A stretch of DNA of 64,000 bases from Dactylosporangium sp. AC04546 (GCF_022095675.1 NZ_JAHYSG010000070.1:1-64000); one strand, 5' to 3'. Positions 1 through 7,577 are shown, counted from the stretch's first letter. Notes: generated from the sequence alone by a model not told the origin. Translations and numbers: made by a program.

Positions 1-159
1 GCCCAGCCCGCCCTCGTGCGTGATCTGGTTGCTGTAGTGGTCGAGCAGCACCTTGCCGCCGACCAGCGCACCGCCGCTGCCGACCAGCAGCACCGCGCCG
101 AACACCAGCGCCAGCCGGGCCCACAACGGATCCTTCTGCGCGCGCCTCTTCCTCGTCAC
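1..159 (-). CDS. LCP (LytR-CpsA-Psr) family protein, N-terminal fragment
   Basis: Only the first 53 codons are in the window; the gene continues to the left. The fragment has a basic start (TRKRRAQK), a DPLWARL stretch and then one hydrophobic segment (LALVFGAVLLVGSGGALVG). This is the cytoplasmic tail plus membrane anchor arrangement of actinobacterial LCP proteins, which transfer glycopolymers from lipid carriers to the cell wall outside the membrane. The GTG at 157-159 was chosen because a GGGGGTG stretch precedes it and the basic residues follow directly. The gene is divergent from the FHA gene, with 166 bp between the starts. The catalytic LCP domain lies outside the window, so the family call rests on the N-terminal pattern alone; another single-pass anchored protein is possible. 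Confidence 0.55.
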   Translation of the reverse strand, partial: MTRKRRAQKDPLWARLALVFGAVLLVGSGGALVGGKVLLDHYSNQITHEGGLG

Positions 160-276
160 CTGCACCCCCGGACGGGCACAATAGCGCCCCGACCTGTGAA
201 CGTTCGGTCCTTCGCGCTGTAGACGGACCCGGGCACCCGGATCGTTGCAGGATCACCGACATTTCGCGGTGGGACA

Positions 277-291
277 CCTGTGGTACACAGG
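277..291. promoter_or_regulatory. Perfect inverted repeat ahead of the FHA gene
   Basis: The arms CCTGTG and CACAGG flank the spacer GTA, 34 bp upstream of the FHA start and inside the divergent LCP/FHA intergenic region. It could be an operator. No matching regulator is encoded next to it. Confidence 0.3.
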
Positions 292-325
292 AGTCCGGAA
301 CGGGGTCCGAAGGGGGAAATGCGCC

Positions 326-1054
326 GTGGGCGTGCTGCAGCGCTTCGAGAAGCGGCTCGAAGGCCTGGTGGAGGGCACCTTCGCCAAGGTGTTCAAGGGC
401 GTGGTCCACCCGGTCGAGCTGCTCAACGCCATGCAGCGGGAGGCCGCCGCCCACAAGCAGAACGTCGGCGGCCGCATCCTGGTCCCGAACCGTTTCGTGA
501 TCGAACTCTCACCGGCGGACCACACCCGCCTGGCCGCCTATGCGAACGCCCTGGCCCAGGAGCTGGCCCAGTCCCAGGCCGAGTTCATCGGCGAGCAGGG
601 CTGGGCGGTCTACGGCGACGTCCTGGTCGAGGTCGACCGCAACGAGACGCTCGACACAGGCCTGTTCCAGATCGTCGCCTCGGTCCACACGGGCGGCGAG
701 ACCCCGGCGCGCCAGGCGTCCGGCGTGCGCCTCGTCACGGATGACGGCGGCGGCTACCTGCTCCCGGTCGGCTCGACGGTGATCGGCCGAGGCGACCAGG
801 CGACGGTCCGCCTGGCGGATGTCCGGGCGTCCCGCCAGCACGCCCGCCTGGACTACGACGGCCGCCAGGTGGTGCTGACGGACCTGGGCTCGGCGAACGG
901 CTCCCTGGTGAACGGCCGCCGCGTGGCCACGGCCAACCTGACCCCGGGCGACGAGATCGTGATCGGCAACACCCGCCTGATCTTCCGCGTGGACGGCGCC
1001 GCCGAGCCGACCCGGGTGACCCGCATCCCGGACGGCCCAGCTCCGCGCCCCTGA
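326..1054 (+). CDS. DUF3662 and FHA domain protein (FhaA-like)
   Basis: The protein has 242 aa. Residues 1 to about 115 (GVLQRFEKRLEG... through VLVEVDRNETLDTG) match the DUF3662 domain that begins mycobacterial FhaA. After a short linker, a forkhead-associated domain occupies the C-terminal 90 residues, with the phosphothreonine-binding signature: GRG, SRQHA and GSANGSLVNG. FhaA proteins are read by PknA/PknB kinases and act in peptidoglycan synthesis at the inner membrane. The GTG at 326 was chosen because it restores the family N-terminus and has AGGGGGAAA about 8 bp upstream; open sequence further upstream is not conserved-looking. The usual pstP-rodA-pbpA-pknB neighbours are absent, so this may be a second stand-alone copy. 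Confidence 0.85.
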   Translation: MGVLQRFEKRLEGLVEGTFAKVFKGVVHPVELLNAMQREAAAHKQNVGGRILVPNRFVIELSPADHTRLAAYANALAQELAQSQAEFIGEQGWAVYGDVLVEVDRNETLDTGLFQIVASVHTGGETPARQASGVRLVTDDGGGYLLPVGSTVIGRGDQATVRLADVRASRQHARLDYDGRQVVLTDLGSANGSLVNGRRVATANLTPGDEIVIGNTRLIFRVDGAAEPTRVTRIPDGPAPRP

Positions 1055-1084
1055 TGCCCTGGCGCGGCATCCGCCGGGCCACGT

Positions 1085-1444
1085 TCACCCAGTGGTACCT
1101 CCACTGGCTCGAAGAGACCCATCGCCGTGTATGAGGTCCGACGCTGACCCGCCATCAAGAATGTCGATCATGAACCGCAGCTGCGGCGAACAGCGCACGG
1201 TCAGCCCCGGTACGGCCTGCGCGGACTGCAGCAGCAGTTCGGCGATGGCACGGTCGGCGAACCGCAGTGCCGACGCGTCGATCGTCATCGGCAGGCCCTG
1301 CGCGGCGCAGTCCTCGCGGAGATCCGCGACGCAGAACGCCAGCGCGAGGCGGTTGGACAGATCGCTGTCACCGGTCAGCCGGAGCACGGGACCGTCACGA
1401 CGGACACGCCGGTCCGGCCCGGCCGGCGCGGTATGGTCGATCAT
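1085..1444 (-). CDS. STAS-domain protein (anti-sigma antagonist-like)
   Basis: The protein has 119 aa. From about residue 17 it reads DGPVLRLTGDSDLSN..., with a central PMTIDASALRFADRAIAELLLQSA segment. This is the alternating beta/alpha pattern of a STAS domain, with D/S-A-x-x-F in the region where antagonists carry the phosphorylatable serine. Such proteins bind anti-sigma factor kinases or act as small signalling modules in the cytoplasm. The ATG at 1444 leaves 43 bp to the divergent deazaflavin-reductase gene at 1488. No anti-sigma factor or sigma gene lies nearby. The ribosome site is weak, so the start is uncertain, and the family call is from fold pattern only. Confidence 0.55.
   Translation of the reverse strand: MIDHTAPAGPDRRVRRDGPVLRLTGDSDLSNRLALAFCVADLREDCAAQGLPMTIDASALRFADRAIAELLLQSAQAVPGLTVRCSPQLRFMIDILDGGSASDLIHGDGSLRASGGTTG
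1089..1107. terminator. Short hairpin at the convergent 3' ends of the FHA and STAS genes
   Basis: The arms CCAGTGG and CCACTGG (7 bp, perfect) flank a 5-nt loop, 35 bp after the FHA stop and inside the last codons of the STAS gene. There is no T-tract on the plus strand. It could serve as a weak bidirectional terminator. Confidence 0.3.
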
Positions 1445-1487
1445 GGTCCATGAGGATCGAGGACGACCGAGAGCAGAGGTGCAGCAC

Positions 1488-1916
1488 GTGAGCGACTGGA
1501 ACGCCGCAGTCATCGACGAGTTCCGGGCGAACGAGGGCCGCGTCAGCGGTCCCTTCACCGGAGCGCCGATGGTGCTCATCCACCACCGTGGCCGCAAGAG
1601 CGGCCGCGAGTTCGTCAACCCGCTGATGTACCTGCCGCACGAGACCGACGGCGGCGTCATCTACATCTTCGCGTCCAAGGGCGGCGCCCCCGAGGACCCC
1701 GACTGGTACCACAACCTCGTGTCGGCCGGCCACACCACCATCGAACGCGCCACCGAGACCTACGCCGTCAGCGTCCGCGAGCTCGCCGGCGCCGAGCGGG
1801 ACGAGCGCTACGACGAGCAGGCCCGCCGGTACCCGGGCTTCGCCGAGTACGCGCAGAAGACCACCGGGATCCGCACCATCCCCGTCCTGGAGCTCACCCG
1901 CACCGCTGACGCATGA
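1488..1916 (+). CDS. Nitroreductase family deazaflavin-dependent oxidoreductase (Ddn-like)
   Basis: The protein has 142 aa, the usual length for the family. The segment SDWNAAVIDEFRANEGRV, followed by GAPMVLIHHRGRKSGREFVNPL, is the hallmark N-terminal part of the Ddn/FDOR-A split-barrel enzymes. DPDWYHNLVSAGHTTIE follows and contacts the deazaflavin. These enzymes use reduced cofactor F420 to reduce quinones, nitro compounds or other electrophiles, often at the membrane face. The GTG at 1488 was chosen because AGAGG lies 8 bp upstream and the conserved SDWN motif begins right after it. It is a single gene divergent from the STAS gene. The physiological substrate cannot be told from sequence. 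Confidence 0.85.
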   Translation: MSDWNAAVIDEFRANEGRVSGPFTGAPMVLIHHRGRKSGREFVNPLMYLPHETDGGVIYIFASKGGAPEDPDWYHNLVSAGHTTIERATETYAVSVRELAGAERDERYDEQARRYPGFAEYAQKTTGIRTIPVLELTRTADA

Positions 1917-1994
1917 GCCGGCGCCGGCCCGTTGCTCACGGCCAGATGGTGACGGTGGGCACCGGGCTGCGCACGACGTCGTCCCCCGGCCGGC

Positions 1995-2468
1995 TCACAG
2001 GCCGACGCTGCCGTCCAGGCGTTCGCGGAGGAGGTCGGCGTGGCCGTTGTGGCGGGCGTACTCCTCGATCAGGTGCAGCAGGACCCAGCGCAGTGACACC
2101 GGGCCCTCGCCCGGCTCCTCCCCCGTCACGTCGAGGTTCGGGGCCGCCGCGACGAACTGCTCGGCGAAGGCCACCTCCGACTCCCACACGGCGAACGCGT
2201 CCGCCGGGTCGGCGGTGACCGCGAACGCGTCCGGGTACAGCGGCGTCGCGGCCGTACCGGCCAGGACCACTCGGAACCAGAAGCGCTCGGTGTCGGCCGC
2301 GTGGCGGACCAGGCCCAGCAGCGACAGCGCCGACGGCGGCACCGACCGATCACACAGCGCCTCGGGTGGCAGTCCGGAGCATTTCAGCCGGAGGGTCTGG
2401 CGGTGCCAGGTGAGGAAGGCCAGGAGGGTCGTGCGTTCATCCGCGAGCGGGGGCCGGTTCTGCCGCAT
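1995..2468 (-). CDS. DinB family protein (DUF664-like)
   Basis: The protein has 157 aa. RTTLLAFLTWHRQTLRLKCSGLP begins the four-helix bundle. LLGLVRHAADTERFWFRVVL supplies the first histidine, and VLLHLIEEYARHNGHADLLRERLDG is the typical C-terminal helix with the H-x-x-H pair of DinB/YfiT proteins (LIEEYARHNGHAD). The three histidines usually bind a metal, and many members are thiol-dependent transferases or stress proteins of unknown substrate. The ATG at 2468 is preferred to the one at 2477 because AGGA lies at good spacing before it. It is divergent from the YdcF-like gene, 30 bp away. Confidence 0.8.
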   Translation of the reverse strand: MRQNRPPLADERTTLLAFLTWHRQTLRLKCSGLPPEALCDRSVPPSALSLLGLVRHAADTERFWFRVVLAGTAATPLYPDAFAVTADPADAFAVWESEVAFAEQFVAAAPNLDVTGEEPGEGPVSLRWVLLHLIEEYARHNGHADLLRERLDGSVGL

Positions 2469-2498
2469 GCCGACCATCCTGCCGTCTACGGTGTGGGC

Positions 2499-3149
2499 AT
2501 GACGGGCATCCCGCGGGTCGTCACCGACCTTGACGACGTGCCGTCGCGGCGGCTCTTCGAGGTGGTCGAGGCCGTCGCGATGATCTTCAGTTTGCCGGAC
2601 GGAGCCGCCGACGACGTCGACGCGCTGGCCGTGGTGATCGGGCAGGGTGAGACCTGGCGGGAGCGGCACGCCATCCGGCTCTGGGAGAGCAACCCGCGGC
2701 TGCGGCACCTGCTCATCGCGGACGGGAACCCGGCCGAGACCACCTACATCCCGCTGACCCTCGACGGGATCCGCCGCACGGACGGGGTGGAGCTGCAGCC
2801 GCAGCCGGTGACGAACACCGCCGATCAGGCCGCCTGGATCGCCGCCAAGATCCAGAAGCTGGAGATCCGGTCCGTCGGGCTGGTCGTCTCGCCGTACCAC
2901 CTGCCGCGGGTGTACCTCACCCTGCTCCAGGCGCTCGGCGAGCCGATCCAGCTGCTGCCCGTGCCGGTGCCGGTCCCGCCGGACGTGCCGGCGCCGGAGA
3001 CCGGGGCGACCTCCTTCGACCTGCTGCCGGGCGAGATCCGCCGGATCATCGCGTACCGCGAGCAGGGCTGGGTCGCCGGGCCGAAGGAGCTGCGGGAGTA
3101 CCTGGCCTGGCTGTGGCAGCAGCCTCTGCTCAGCCGAACGGCAGGATGA
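2499..3149 (+). CDS. YdcF-like DUF218 family protein
   Basis: The protein has 216 aa. It lacks an obvious signal or membrane segment. DALAVVIGQGE matches the opening strand of DUF218 (usually DAIIVLGGG), RHLLIADG the second strand, and GLVVSPYHLPRVYLTLLQAL the family signature in which S-x-Y-H-x-x-R is nearly invariant. Characterised DUF218 proteins (SanA, ElyC, YdcF) act on cell-envelope precursors or bind SAM; the role of cytoplasmic actinobacterial copies is unknown. The ATG at 2499 directly precedes the first conserved strand. Its 3' end overlaps the VOC gene on the other strand by 20 bp. Confidence 0.55.
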   Translation: MTGIPRVVTDLDDVPSRRLFEVVEAVAMIFSLPDGAADDVDALAVVIGQGETWRERHAIRLWESNPRLRHLLIADGNPAETTYIPLTLDGIRRTDGVELQPQPVTNTADQAAWIAAKIQKLEIRSVGLVVSPYHLPRVYLTLLQALGEPIQLLPVPVPVPPDVPAPETGATSFDLLPGEIRRIIAYREQGWVAGPKELREYLAWLWQQPLLSRTAG

Positions 3150-3555
3150 GCGAGCCGTCGTCGGCCAGGGCGAAGCCGGGGTTGTGCGCGATCTCCCACA
3201 CGTGCCCGTCGAGGTCGGTGAAGCACCCGGCGTAGCCACCGTAGAACGTCTCGTGCGCCGGGCTCGTCACGGTCGCGCCGGCGGCGGCAGCGGTGCCGAG
3301 GATCTCGTCGACCTCCTCGCGGGAGCGCACGTTGTGGGCCAGGGAGATGCCGCCGAAGCCGTCGCCGCCGCGGTCGTCGATCCCCGAGTCGGCGGCCAGC
3401 TTGGCGCGGCTCCACAGCACCAGGGCGAGCCCGCCGGCCTGGATGAAGACGGTCTCCTGCGTCTCCTGGCCGCGCCAGCCGAGCCGCTCGTAGAACGCGC
3501 GGGCACGGGCGAGGTCGGCGACGCCGAGCGTGACGATGCTGATCCGCTGGTCCAT
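3130..3555 (-). CDS. VOC superfamily (glyoxalase/bleomycin resistance-like) protein
   Basis: The protein has 141 aa. ISIVTLGVADLARARAFYERLGW is the classic first beta-alpha unit of the vicinal oxygen chelate fold. The second half carries TSPAHETFYGGYAGCFTDLDGHVWEIAHNPG, which includes the metal-ligand strand with glutamate (WEIAHNP). Members are metal-dependent lyases, dioxygenases or binding proteins that sequester small molecules. It is cytoplasmic and probably monocistronic; the next leftward-facing gene starts 29 bp upstream of its own end. The substrate is not predictable. Confidence 0.85.
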   Translation of the reverse strand: MDQRISIVTLGVADLARARAFYERLGWRGQETQETVFIQAGGLALVLWSRAKLAADSGIDDRGGDGFGGISLAHNVRSREEVDEILGTAAAAGATVTSPAHETFYGGYAGCFTDLDGHVWEIAHNPGFALADDGSLILPFG

Positions 3556-3583
3556 GATCCCGACGGTACCAACGCCGCGACGG

Positions 3584-4885
3584 TCAGCAACCGCGCAGGA
3601 GCCGATCGAGGACGCGCACGCCGAACCGCAGACCGTCGACCGGCACCCGCTCGTCGACGCCGTGGAACAGCGACGTGAAGTCCAGCGACGGCGGCAGGCG
3701 CAGCGGCGCGAACCCGAAGCTGCGGATGCCCAGCGCCTGGAAGGCCTTCGCGTCGGTACCGCCGGGCAGCAGGTACGGCAGCACCCGCGCGCCCGGGTCC
3801 TCCGCGACGAGGGCCGCCGTCATCGCGTCGACGAGCCGCCCGTCGAACGTCGTGGCGACCGGCGGCAGCGACGCCCAGTCCTGCTCGACGTCCGGCCCGA
3901 GCAGCTCGGTGACGGTCCGCCGGAACTCGTCCTCCCGGCCCGGCAGCACCCGCCCGTCGACGGTCGCCGACGCCACCGACGGCACCACGTTGGCCTTCAC
4001 CCCGGCGGAGAACATGGTGACGTTGGCGGTGTCGCGCAGCGCCGCCCCGATGAGCCGGGCCGCGTTGCCGAACCGGGCGACCGCGGCCTCCGGGTCGGCC
4101 TCGTCGAACGGCACGCCGGTCAGCTCGGCCACCCCGTGCAGGAACTCCCGCATCGGCCCGGTGAGCACCAGCGGGAACCGGTGCCCGTCGAGGCGGGTGA
4201 CCGCGGCGGCGAGCCTGGCGACGGCGTTGTCGGTGTGCACGAGCGACCCGTGCCCGGCGGTCCCCCGCACCTTCAGCCGCAGCCACACGGCACCCTTCTC
4301 GGCGGTCTGCACGAGGTACGCCCGGACCCCGTCACGCACGGTGAGGGAGAACCCACCCACCTCACTGATCGCCTCGGTCACGCCGTCGAACAGCTCCGGC
4401 CGGTGCTCGACGAGCCACCGCGCGCCCTGGAAGCCGCCCGCCTCCTCGTCCGCCAGGAAGGCGAACACGATGTCGCGCGGCGGGACGAGGCTCTCCCGCC
4501 GATACCGCCGGGCAAGGGCGAGCGACATCGCCACCATGTGCTTCATGTCGATCGCGCCGCGCCCCCAGACGTAGCCGTCGCGCACCTCGCCGGAGAACGG
4601 GTGCACCGACCACTCGGCCGGGTCGGCCGGCACCACGTCGAGATGCCCGTGCACCAGCAGCGCCCCGCGGCCCGGGTCGGCGCCGGGCAGCCGCACGACG
4701 ACGTTGCCGCGCCGGGGCCCGGACTCGACGTACTCCGGCGCGTAGCCGGCGTCGGCGAGGCGCTCGGCGACGAACTCGGCGGCGGCCCGTTCGCCGTTGC
4801 CGTCGCGCGGGTCGTCGGTGATGCTGGTGTCGAACCGGATGAGCTCGCTGGCGAGCCCGACGACCTCGTCCTCCGCGGTGACCAT
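3584..4885 (-). CDS. M20-family metallopeptidase/deacylase
   Basis: The protein has 433 aa. It shows the full M20 dizinc core: LLVHGHLDVVP (H81, D83), GRGAIDMK (D113), ADEEAGG (E147, E148) and a lid/dimerisation domain starting at KVRGTAGHGSLVHTDNA. The final third (LLPGGTDAKAF...FAPLRLP) supplies the C-terminal metal region, with TDAKAF in the usual place. Family members remove terminal acyl or amino acid groups (carboxypeptidase, ArgE/DapE or aminoacylase types). No signal peptide is seen, so it should be cytoplasmic. It reads leftward toward the VOC gene with 28 bp between them. The substrate cannot be set from these motifs. Confidence 0.88.
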   Translation of the reverse strand: MVTAEDEVVGLASELIRFDTSITDDPRDGNGERAAAEFVAERLADAGYAPEYVESGPRRGNVVVRLPGADPGRGALLVHGHLDVVPADPAEWSVHPFSGEVRDGYVWGRGAIDMKHMVAMSLALARRYRRESLVPPRDIVFAFLADEEAGGFQGARWLVEHRPELFDGVTEAISEVGGFSLTVRDGVRAYLVQTAEKGAVWLRLKVRGTAGHGSLVHTDNAVARLAAAVTRLDGHRFPLVLTGPMREFLHGVAELTGVPFDEADPEAAVARFGNAARLIGAALRDTANVTMFSAGVKANVVPSVASATVDGRVLPGREDEFRRTVTELLGPDVEQDWASLPPVATTFDGRLVDAMTAALVAEDPGARVLPYLLPGGTDAKAFQALGIRSFGFAPLRLPPSLDFTSLFHGVDERVPVDGLRFGVRVLDRLLRGC

Positions 4886-5010
4886 CCGCGCACCCTACCG
4901 GCGCCCGCACAGCCGAACTCACAGGTAGCCCGAAGGTCGGTGGGATTGACGGCACAGGTTGCGGGGGCATCGTCGGCTCGACAGCCATGAGCCCGAAGGG
5001 AAGCCCGAAT

Positions 5011-5664
5011 ATGACCGAGGATCAAACGAACGGCACGCCGGTGCCACCGTGGGCCGGGCCGGCGCCCGAGACCCCGCCCGCCGCACGCACATCGGGTGGC
5101 CGTTCCTCGAAGCTCAAGATCGGCATCGTCGCGGCCGTGTCCGGCGTGATCGTGGTCGGCGGCGGTGTGGCGGTGGCCAACGCGGCGAGCACCGGGACCG
5201 GCGCCGTCCAGCAGGGGCCGGGCGGCGGCCACAGCGGCTATGGCGGTTACGGCGGCCCGGGCGGCCAGGGCTTCCCCGGTGGGGGGCAGCCCGGCCGGGG
5301 CGGCATGGAGCGCGGCGGGATGATGGGCGCCCTCCACGGCGACTTCGTCGTGAAGGACAGCGCCGGCAAGTACGTCACCCACCGCCTCCAGAGCGGTACG
5401 GTCACTGCCGTCAGTGACACCTCCATCACCGTCAAGAGCGAGGACGGGTTCAGCACCACCTTCGTCGTCAACGGCAGCACCAAGGTCCACAACGGCTCGG
5501 CGAAGATCGGCGACGTCAAGACCGGCCAGACGGTCACCGTCGTCGGCACCGTCGACGGCACGACCGTGACGGCGACGACAATCGCCGACCGGTCGCTACG
5601 CGGGGACAAAACGGACAAACAGCCCCGCGGCAGCGGCGAACCGAAGCCGACGAAGACCGCCTAG
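5011..5664 (+). CDS. Membrane-anchored DUF5666-like beta-repeat protein
   Basis: The protein has 217 aa. A Pro/Ala-rich cytoplasmic tail of about 35 residues is followed by one membrane segment (IGIVAAVSGVIVVGGGVAVA, near residues 40-60), a Gly/Tyr/Gln-rich linker (GGYGGPGGQ) and an outer domain. That domain has paired TVTAVSDTSITVKSEDG and VKTGQTVTVVGTVDGTTVTATTI units, the repeat pattern of DUF5666. The function of such proteins is unknown. The ATG at 5011 was chosen over 4987 because GAAGGGAAG lies 7 bp upstream of it. The gene stands alone and converges on the GNAT gene. Confidence 0.7.
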   Translation: MTEDQTNGTPVPPWAGPAPETPPAARTSGGRSSKLKIGIVAAVSGVIVVGGGVAVANAASTGTGAVQQGPGGGHSGYGGYGGPGGQGFPGGGQPGRGGMERGGMMGALHGDFVVKDSAGKYVTHRLQSGTVTAVSDTSITVKSEDGFSTTFVVNGSTKVHNGSAKIGDVKTGQTVTVVGTVDGTTVTATTIADRSLRGDKTDKQPRGSGEPKPTKTA

Positions 5665-5682
5665 AGCTCGCCTAGAGCTCGC
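5661..5682. repeat. 11-bp tandem duplication at a convergent gene end
   Basis: Two perfect head-to-tail copies of CTAGAGCTCGC occupy 5661-5671 and 5672-5682. The first copy holds the TAG stop of the rightward gene. The second holds the TAG stop of the leftward GNAT gene. Confidence 0.8.
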
Positions 5683-6121
5683 GGGCGAACGTCACGAGGT
5701 CGTGGCCCGGTCCGTTGTAGTCGGCGACCGGGCCGCCGACCGTGAACCCCATCCGCTGGTGGAACGCGATCGACGCCTCGTTCACGGGCGAGGTGATCGC
5801 CCTGATGACCCGCCGGTCGTGCTCCCTGGCCAGGGCGAAGAAGCGCTCGTACAGCGTCCGGGCGAGGCCCTGCCCGCGCGTGGCGGGGTGGACGCCGACG
5901 AAGTGGATGTACGCCTCGTCCGGCTCCGACGGCGACAGGATGCCCACCAGGAACCCCCGCAGCCCCTCCGGCCCCTCCGCCACCAGGCTGGTGCGGTGGA
6001 AGTGGTCGAGGAACAGCCGCGGCAGCCCGGCCAGGATCGGCCGCCCCCACCAGTCGTCGACCACGGCGGCGACGGCGTCGTAGTCGTTCGGGCGGGCGGG
6101 TCGGATCAGCGGTTCGGTCAT
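5672..6121 (-). CDS. GNAT family N-acetyltransferase
   Basis: The protein has 149 aa. It begins IRPARPNDYDAVAAVVDDWW and carries the acetyl-CoA binding loop VGVHPATRGQGLARTLYERF (motif A, R-G-Q-G-L-A), followed by SPVNEASIAFHQRMGF (motif B). It transfers an acetyl group to an amine of an unknown acceptor in the cytoplasm. Its ATG overlaps the stop of the upstream helical protein gene (ATGA at 6118-6121), so the two are translationally coupled in a three-gene operon with the EspC-like protein. Confidence 0.88.
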   Translation of the reverse strand: MTEPLIRPARPNDYDAVAAVVDDWWGRPILAGLPRLFLDHFHRTSLVAEGPEGLRGFLVGILSPSEPDEAYIHFVGVHPATRGQGLARTLYERFFALAREHDRRVIRAITSPVNEASIAFHQRMGFTVGGPVADYNGPGHDLVTFAREL

Positions 6122-6906
6122 CGGTCCATGGTCACCGAGCGGGGCCAGCGACCGCCGGGCAGGTCGCTGTGGTCGGCCAGCTCCCCCGCCAGCCGGCGCA
6201 CGCTCGCCACGTCCGCCGCCAGGCGCTCCGCGAGGTGCGCGGCACCTGAGATCAGCTCGCCGACGACGGTGCCGACGAGGTCCGCCAGGTCCTGCAGCGA
6301 CGACGGGAACTGGGTGAGGACGCCGGCCATCGTCGCCCCGCCCTCCAGGCAGGCGGTGGTGAGCGCGGCCGCCACGGCGGCGACGCGGTCGGCGAGGCCG
6401 GTGAGGTACCCCATGTTGGCCATGGCGACGTCGGCGAGCCACTCGCTGGTCGCGCGGGCCTGGCCGGCGACCTGCCGCAGCGCGCCGGTCTGCTCGTGGA
6501 GCACGTCGAGGTACGCCTCCTTCGCCGGACCGGCCCAGTAGACGAGGTTCCGCCCGGGCGGGTCGAGCGCCGCGGTGACCCCGGTGAGCGGCGTGACGAC
6601 GGCCGGCAGCCACGCCAGGCTCGCGTCGAGCAGCGCGAGCACCGGCACCGCGCGGGCGACGGCGAGCTCGGCCCGGTCGAGCACGTGCTCGATCCGCAGG
6701 CGCAGCACACCGAGCCGCTCCCGGATGACCGCGAGACCTCGGGCGGCGTCGCCGGTGACCCGCTCGACGACCCCACCGGCCCAGCCGTCCGCCGCGAGGC
6801 CGCGCTCCACGAGCCGGATGCCGGCCTCGACCCGCGCGAGCAGCCGGTCCCACTCGGCGCGCACCCCGGCCAGGCTCACCTCCAGGGCCCGCAGCGGCTC
6901 AGTCAC
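6118..6906 (-). CDS. Helical protein resembling a large ESX/WXG-type partner
   Basis: The protein has 262 aa. It is almost entirely amphipathic helix with no signal or membrane span. It is rich in Ala, Leu and Val, and repeats of the sort LAVIRERLGVLRLRIEHVLDRAELAVARAVPVLALLDASLA suggest long helical hairpins. I recognise no defined family. Its context, directly downstream of an EspC-like gene with an 8-bp overlap, suggests a partner or cargo of a type VII-like system, but no EccC/EccD secretion gene is in the window. The GTG start at 6906 sits in that overlap. A toxin/immunity-like role is conceivable but unsupported. Confidence 0.55.
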   Translation of the reverse strand: MTEPLRALEVSLAGVRAEWDRLLARVEAGIRLVERGLAADGWAGGVVERVTGDAARGLAVIRERLGVLRLRIEHVLDRAELAVARAVPVLALLDASLAWLPAVVTPLTGVTAALDPPGRNLVYWAGPAKEAYLDVLHEQTGALRQVAGQARATSEWLADVAMANMGYLTGLADRVAAVAAALTTACLEGGATMAGVLTQFPSSLQDLADLVGTVVGELISGAAHLAERLAADVASVRRLAGELADHSDLPGGRWPRSVTMDR

Positions 6907-7237
6907 CCCACACCGCCGCGAGGTCGGTCACGGCGTCGAGATCGGCCGCGGTGTACCGGTCGGCGCACGCCCGCAGCACGGCCGCGATCGCATGGAACTC
7001 GGCGGCCGCGGCGCCGCACAGCGTGCCGAGGTGCGCGCGCATCTCCTCGTACACCCGCCACTGCCCGGTGTCCGCCACGTCGGCGACGGCGAACCCGAGC
7101 GGCGACAGCCCGAGCCCCGCGACGGCCGTCTTCGTGGCACGCATGCGCTCGGCGGCGTCGTCCCACCGCGCGGCCTCGGCCCGGATCGCGTCCCGCGCGG
7201 CCCGGATCGCGGCCGGCGCCCCGTAGTCGAACTCCAT
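6899..7237 (-). CDS. EspC-like/WXG100-like small helical protein
   Basis: The protein has 112 aa. Two helical halves are separated near residue 45. The second half ends AIAAVLRACADRYTAADLDA, matching the ADxYxxxD C-terminal signature of EspC-like ESX substrates (usually ADAYEAAD). Such proteins are exported by or associate with type VII secretion in actinobacteria. It is the first gene of a three-gene leftward operon with overlapping starts and stops. No ESX machinery is nearby. The WXG tryptophan motif itself is not clear; a W-D-D lies at the expected turn of helix 1. Confidence 0.6.
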   Translation of the reverse strand: MEFDYGAPAAIRAARDAIRAEAARWDDAAERMRATKTAVAGLGLSPLGFAVADVADTGQWRVYEEMRAHLGTLCGAAAAEFHAIAAVLRACADRYTAADLDAVTDLAAVWGD

Positions 7238-7269
7238 CGGTCCCCTCCCCCGTGCGAACCGCCCGGAAT

Positions 7270-7321
7270 GCTACATAGGGTGGGGTGCACGGACGAATCG
7301 CGCCAAGCACACCAAACAAGG
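7270..7321 (+). repeat. Diverged duplicate of the promoter and start of the gene at 7776
   Basis: This stretch aligns with 7757-7808 without gaps at roughly 75% identity. Both contain CATAGGGTGGGG (a TAGGGT -10) followed 7 bp later by the start region. The ATG of the real gene is ACG here. The implied peptides HRVGCTDESRQAHQTRI and HRVGRMDELGQALRARI share most positions. It looks like the remnant of a duplicated gene start. Confidence 0.6.
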
Positions 7322-7352
7322 ATCACGTCGCGAACGCGCCGCCGGTCGCGCG

Positions 7353-7377
7353 TACCCGGAACGGGTCGGCCGTTCGG
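7353..7377 (+). repeat. 25-bp repeat, copy 1
   Basis: TACCCGGAACGGGT followed by CGGCCGTTCGG. It differs at two positions from copy 2 at 7553-7577, exactly 200 bp away. The core ACCCG-GAA-CGGGT is an inverted repeat, so it may be a protein-binding site. Confidence 0.6.
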
Positions 7378-7476
7378 CCACATACGCGCCGGCCAGGTTT
7401 GCGCTTGCACGTGCGGGTAGCCAGGTCGCACCGGGGCCGGGTTACCGCGTCTCCTGCACCGCCCGCCCCGGCACGC

Positions 7477-7503
7477 GTGGTGGCGCACCGCGGGTGCCAC
7501 CAC
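7477..7503. repeat. GC-rich imperfect hairpin
   Basis: The outer stem GTGGTGG/CCACCAC (7 bp) and inner stem CACC/GGTG (4 bp) are separated by a 2-nt bulge, with a GCG loop. It lies between the two 25-bp repeats, with no T-tract. Confidence 0.45.
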
Positions 7504-7552
7504 AGCCGGCGGGCAGGCCAGCGGGGTGTTGTCGGCCCGCCCGCCGGCACCC

Positions 7553-7577
7553 TACCCGGAACGGGTGGGCCGTCCGG
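7553..7577 (+). repeat. 25-bp repeat, copy 2
   Basis: TACCCGGAACGGGT followed by GGGCCGTCCGG. It has the same inverted core as copy 1 and lies about 185 bp upstream of the -10 of the gene at 7776. Confidence 0.6.

Noticed and set aside
198..205. GAACGTTC palindrome in the LCP/FHA intergenic region
   Set aside because: Eight bases only; not distinguishable from chance.
1917..1928. 12-nt palindrome GCCGGCGCCGGC between two convergent gene ends
   Set aside because: Short and expected by chance at this GC content; no T-tract to support a terminator.
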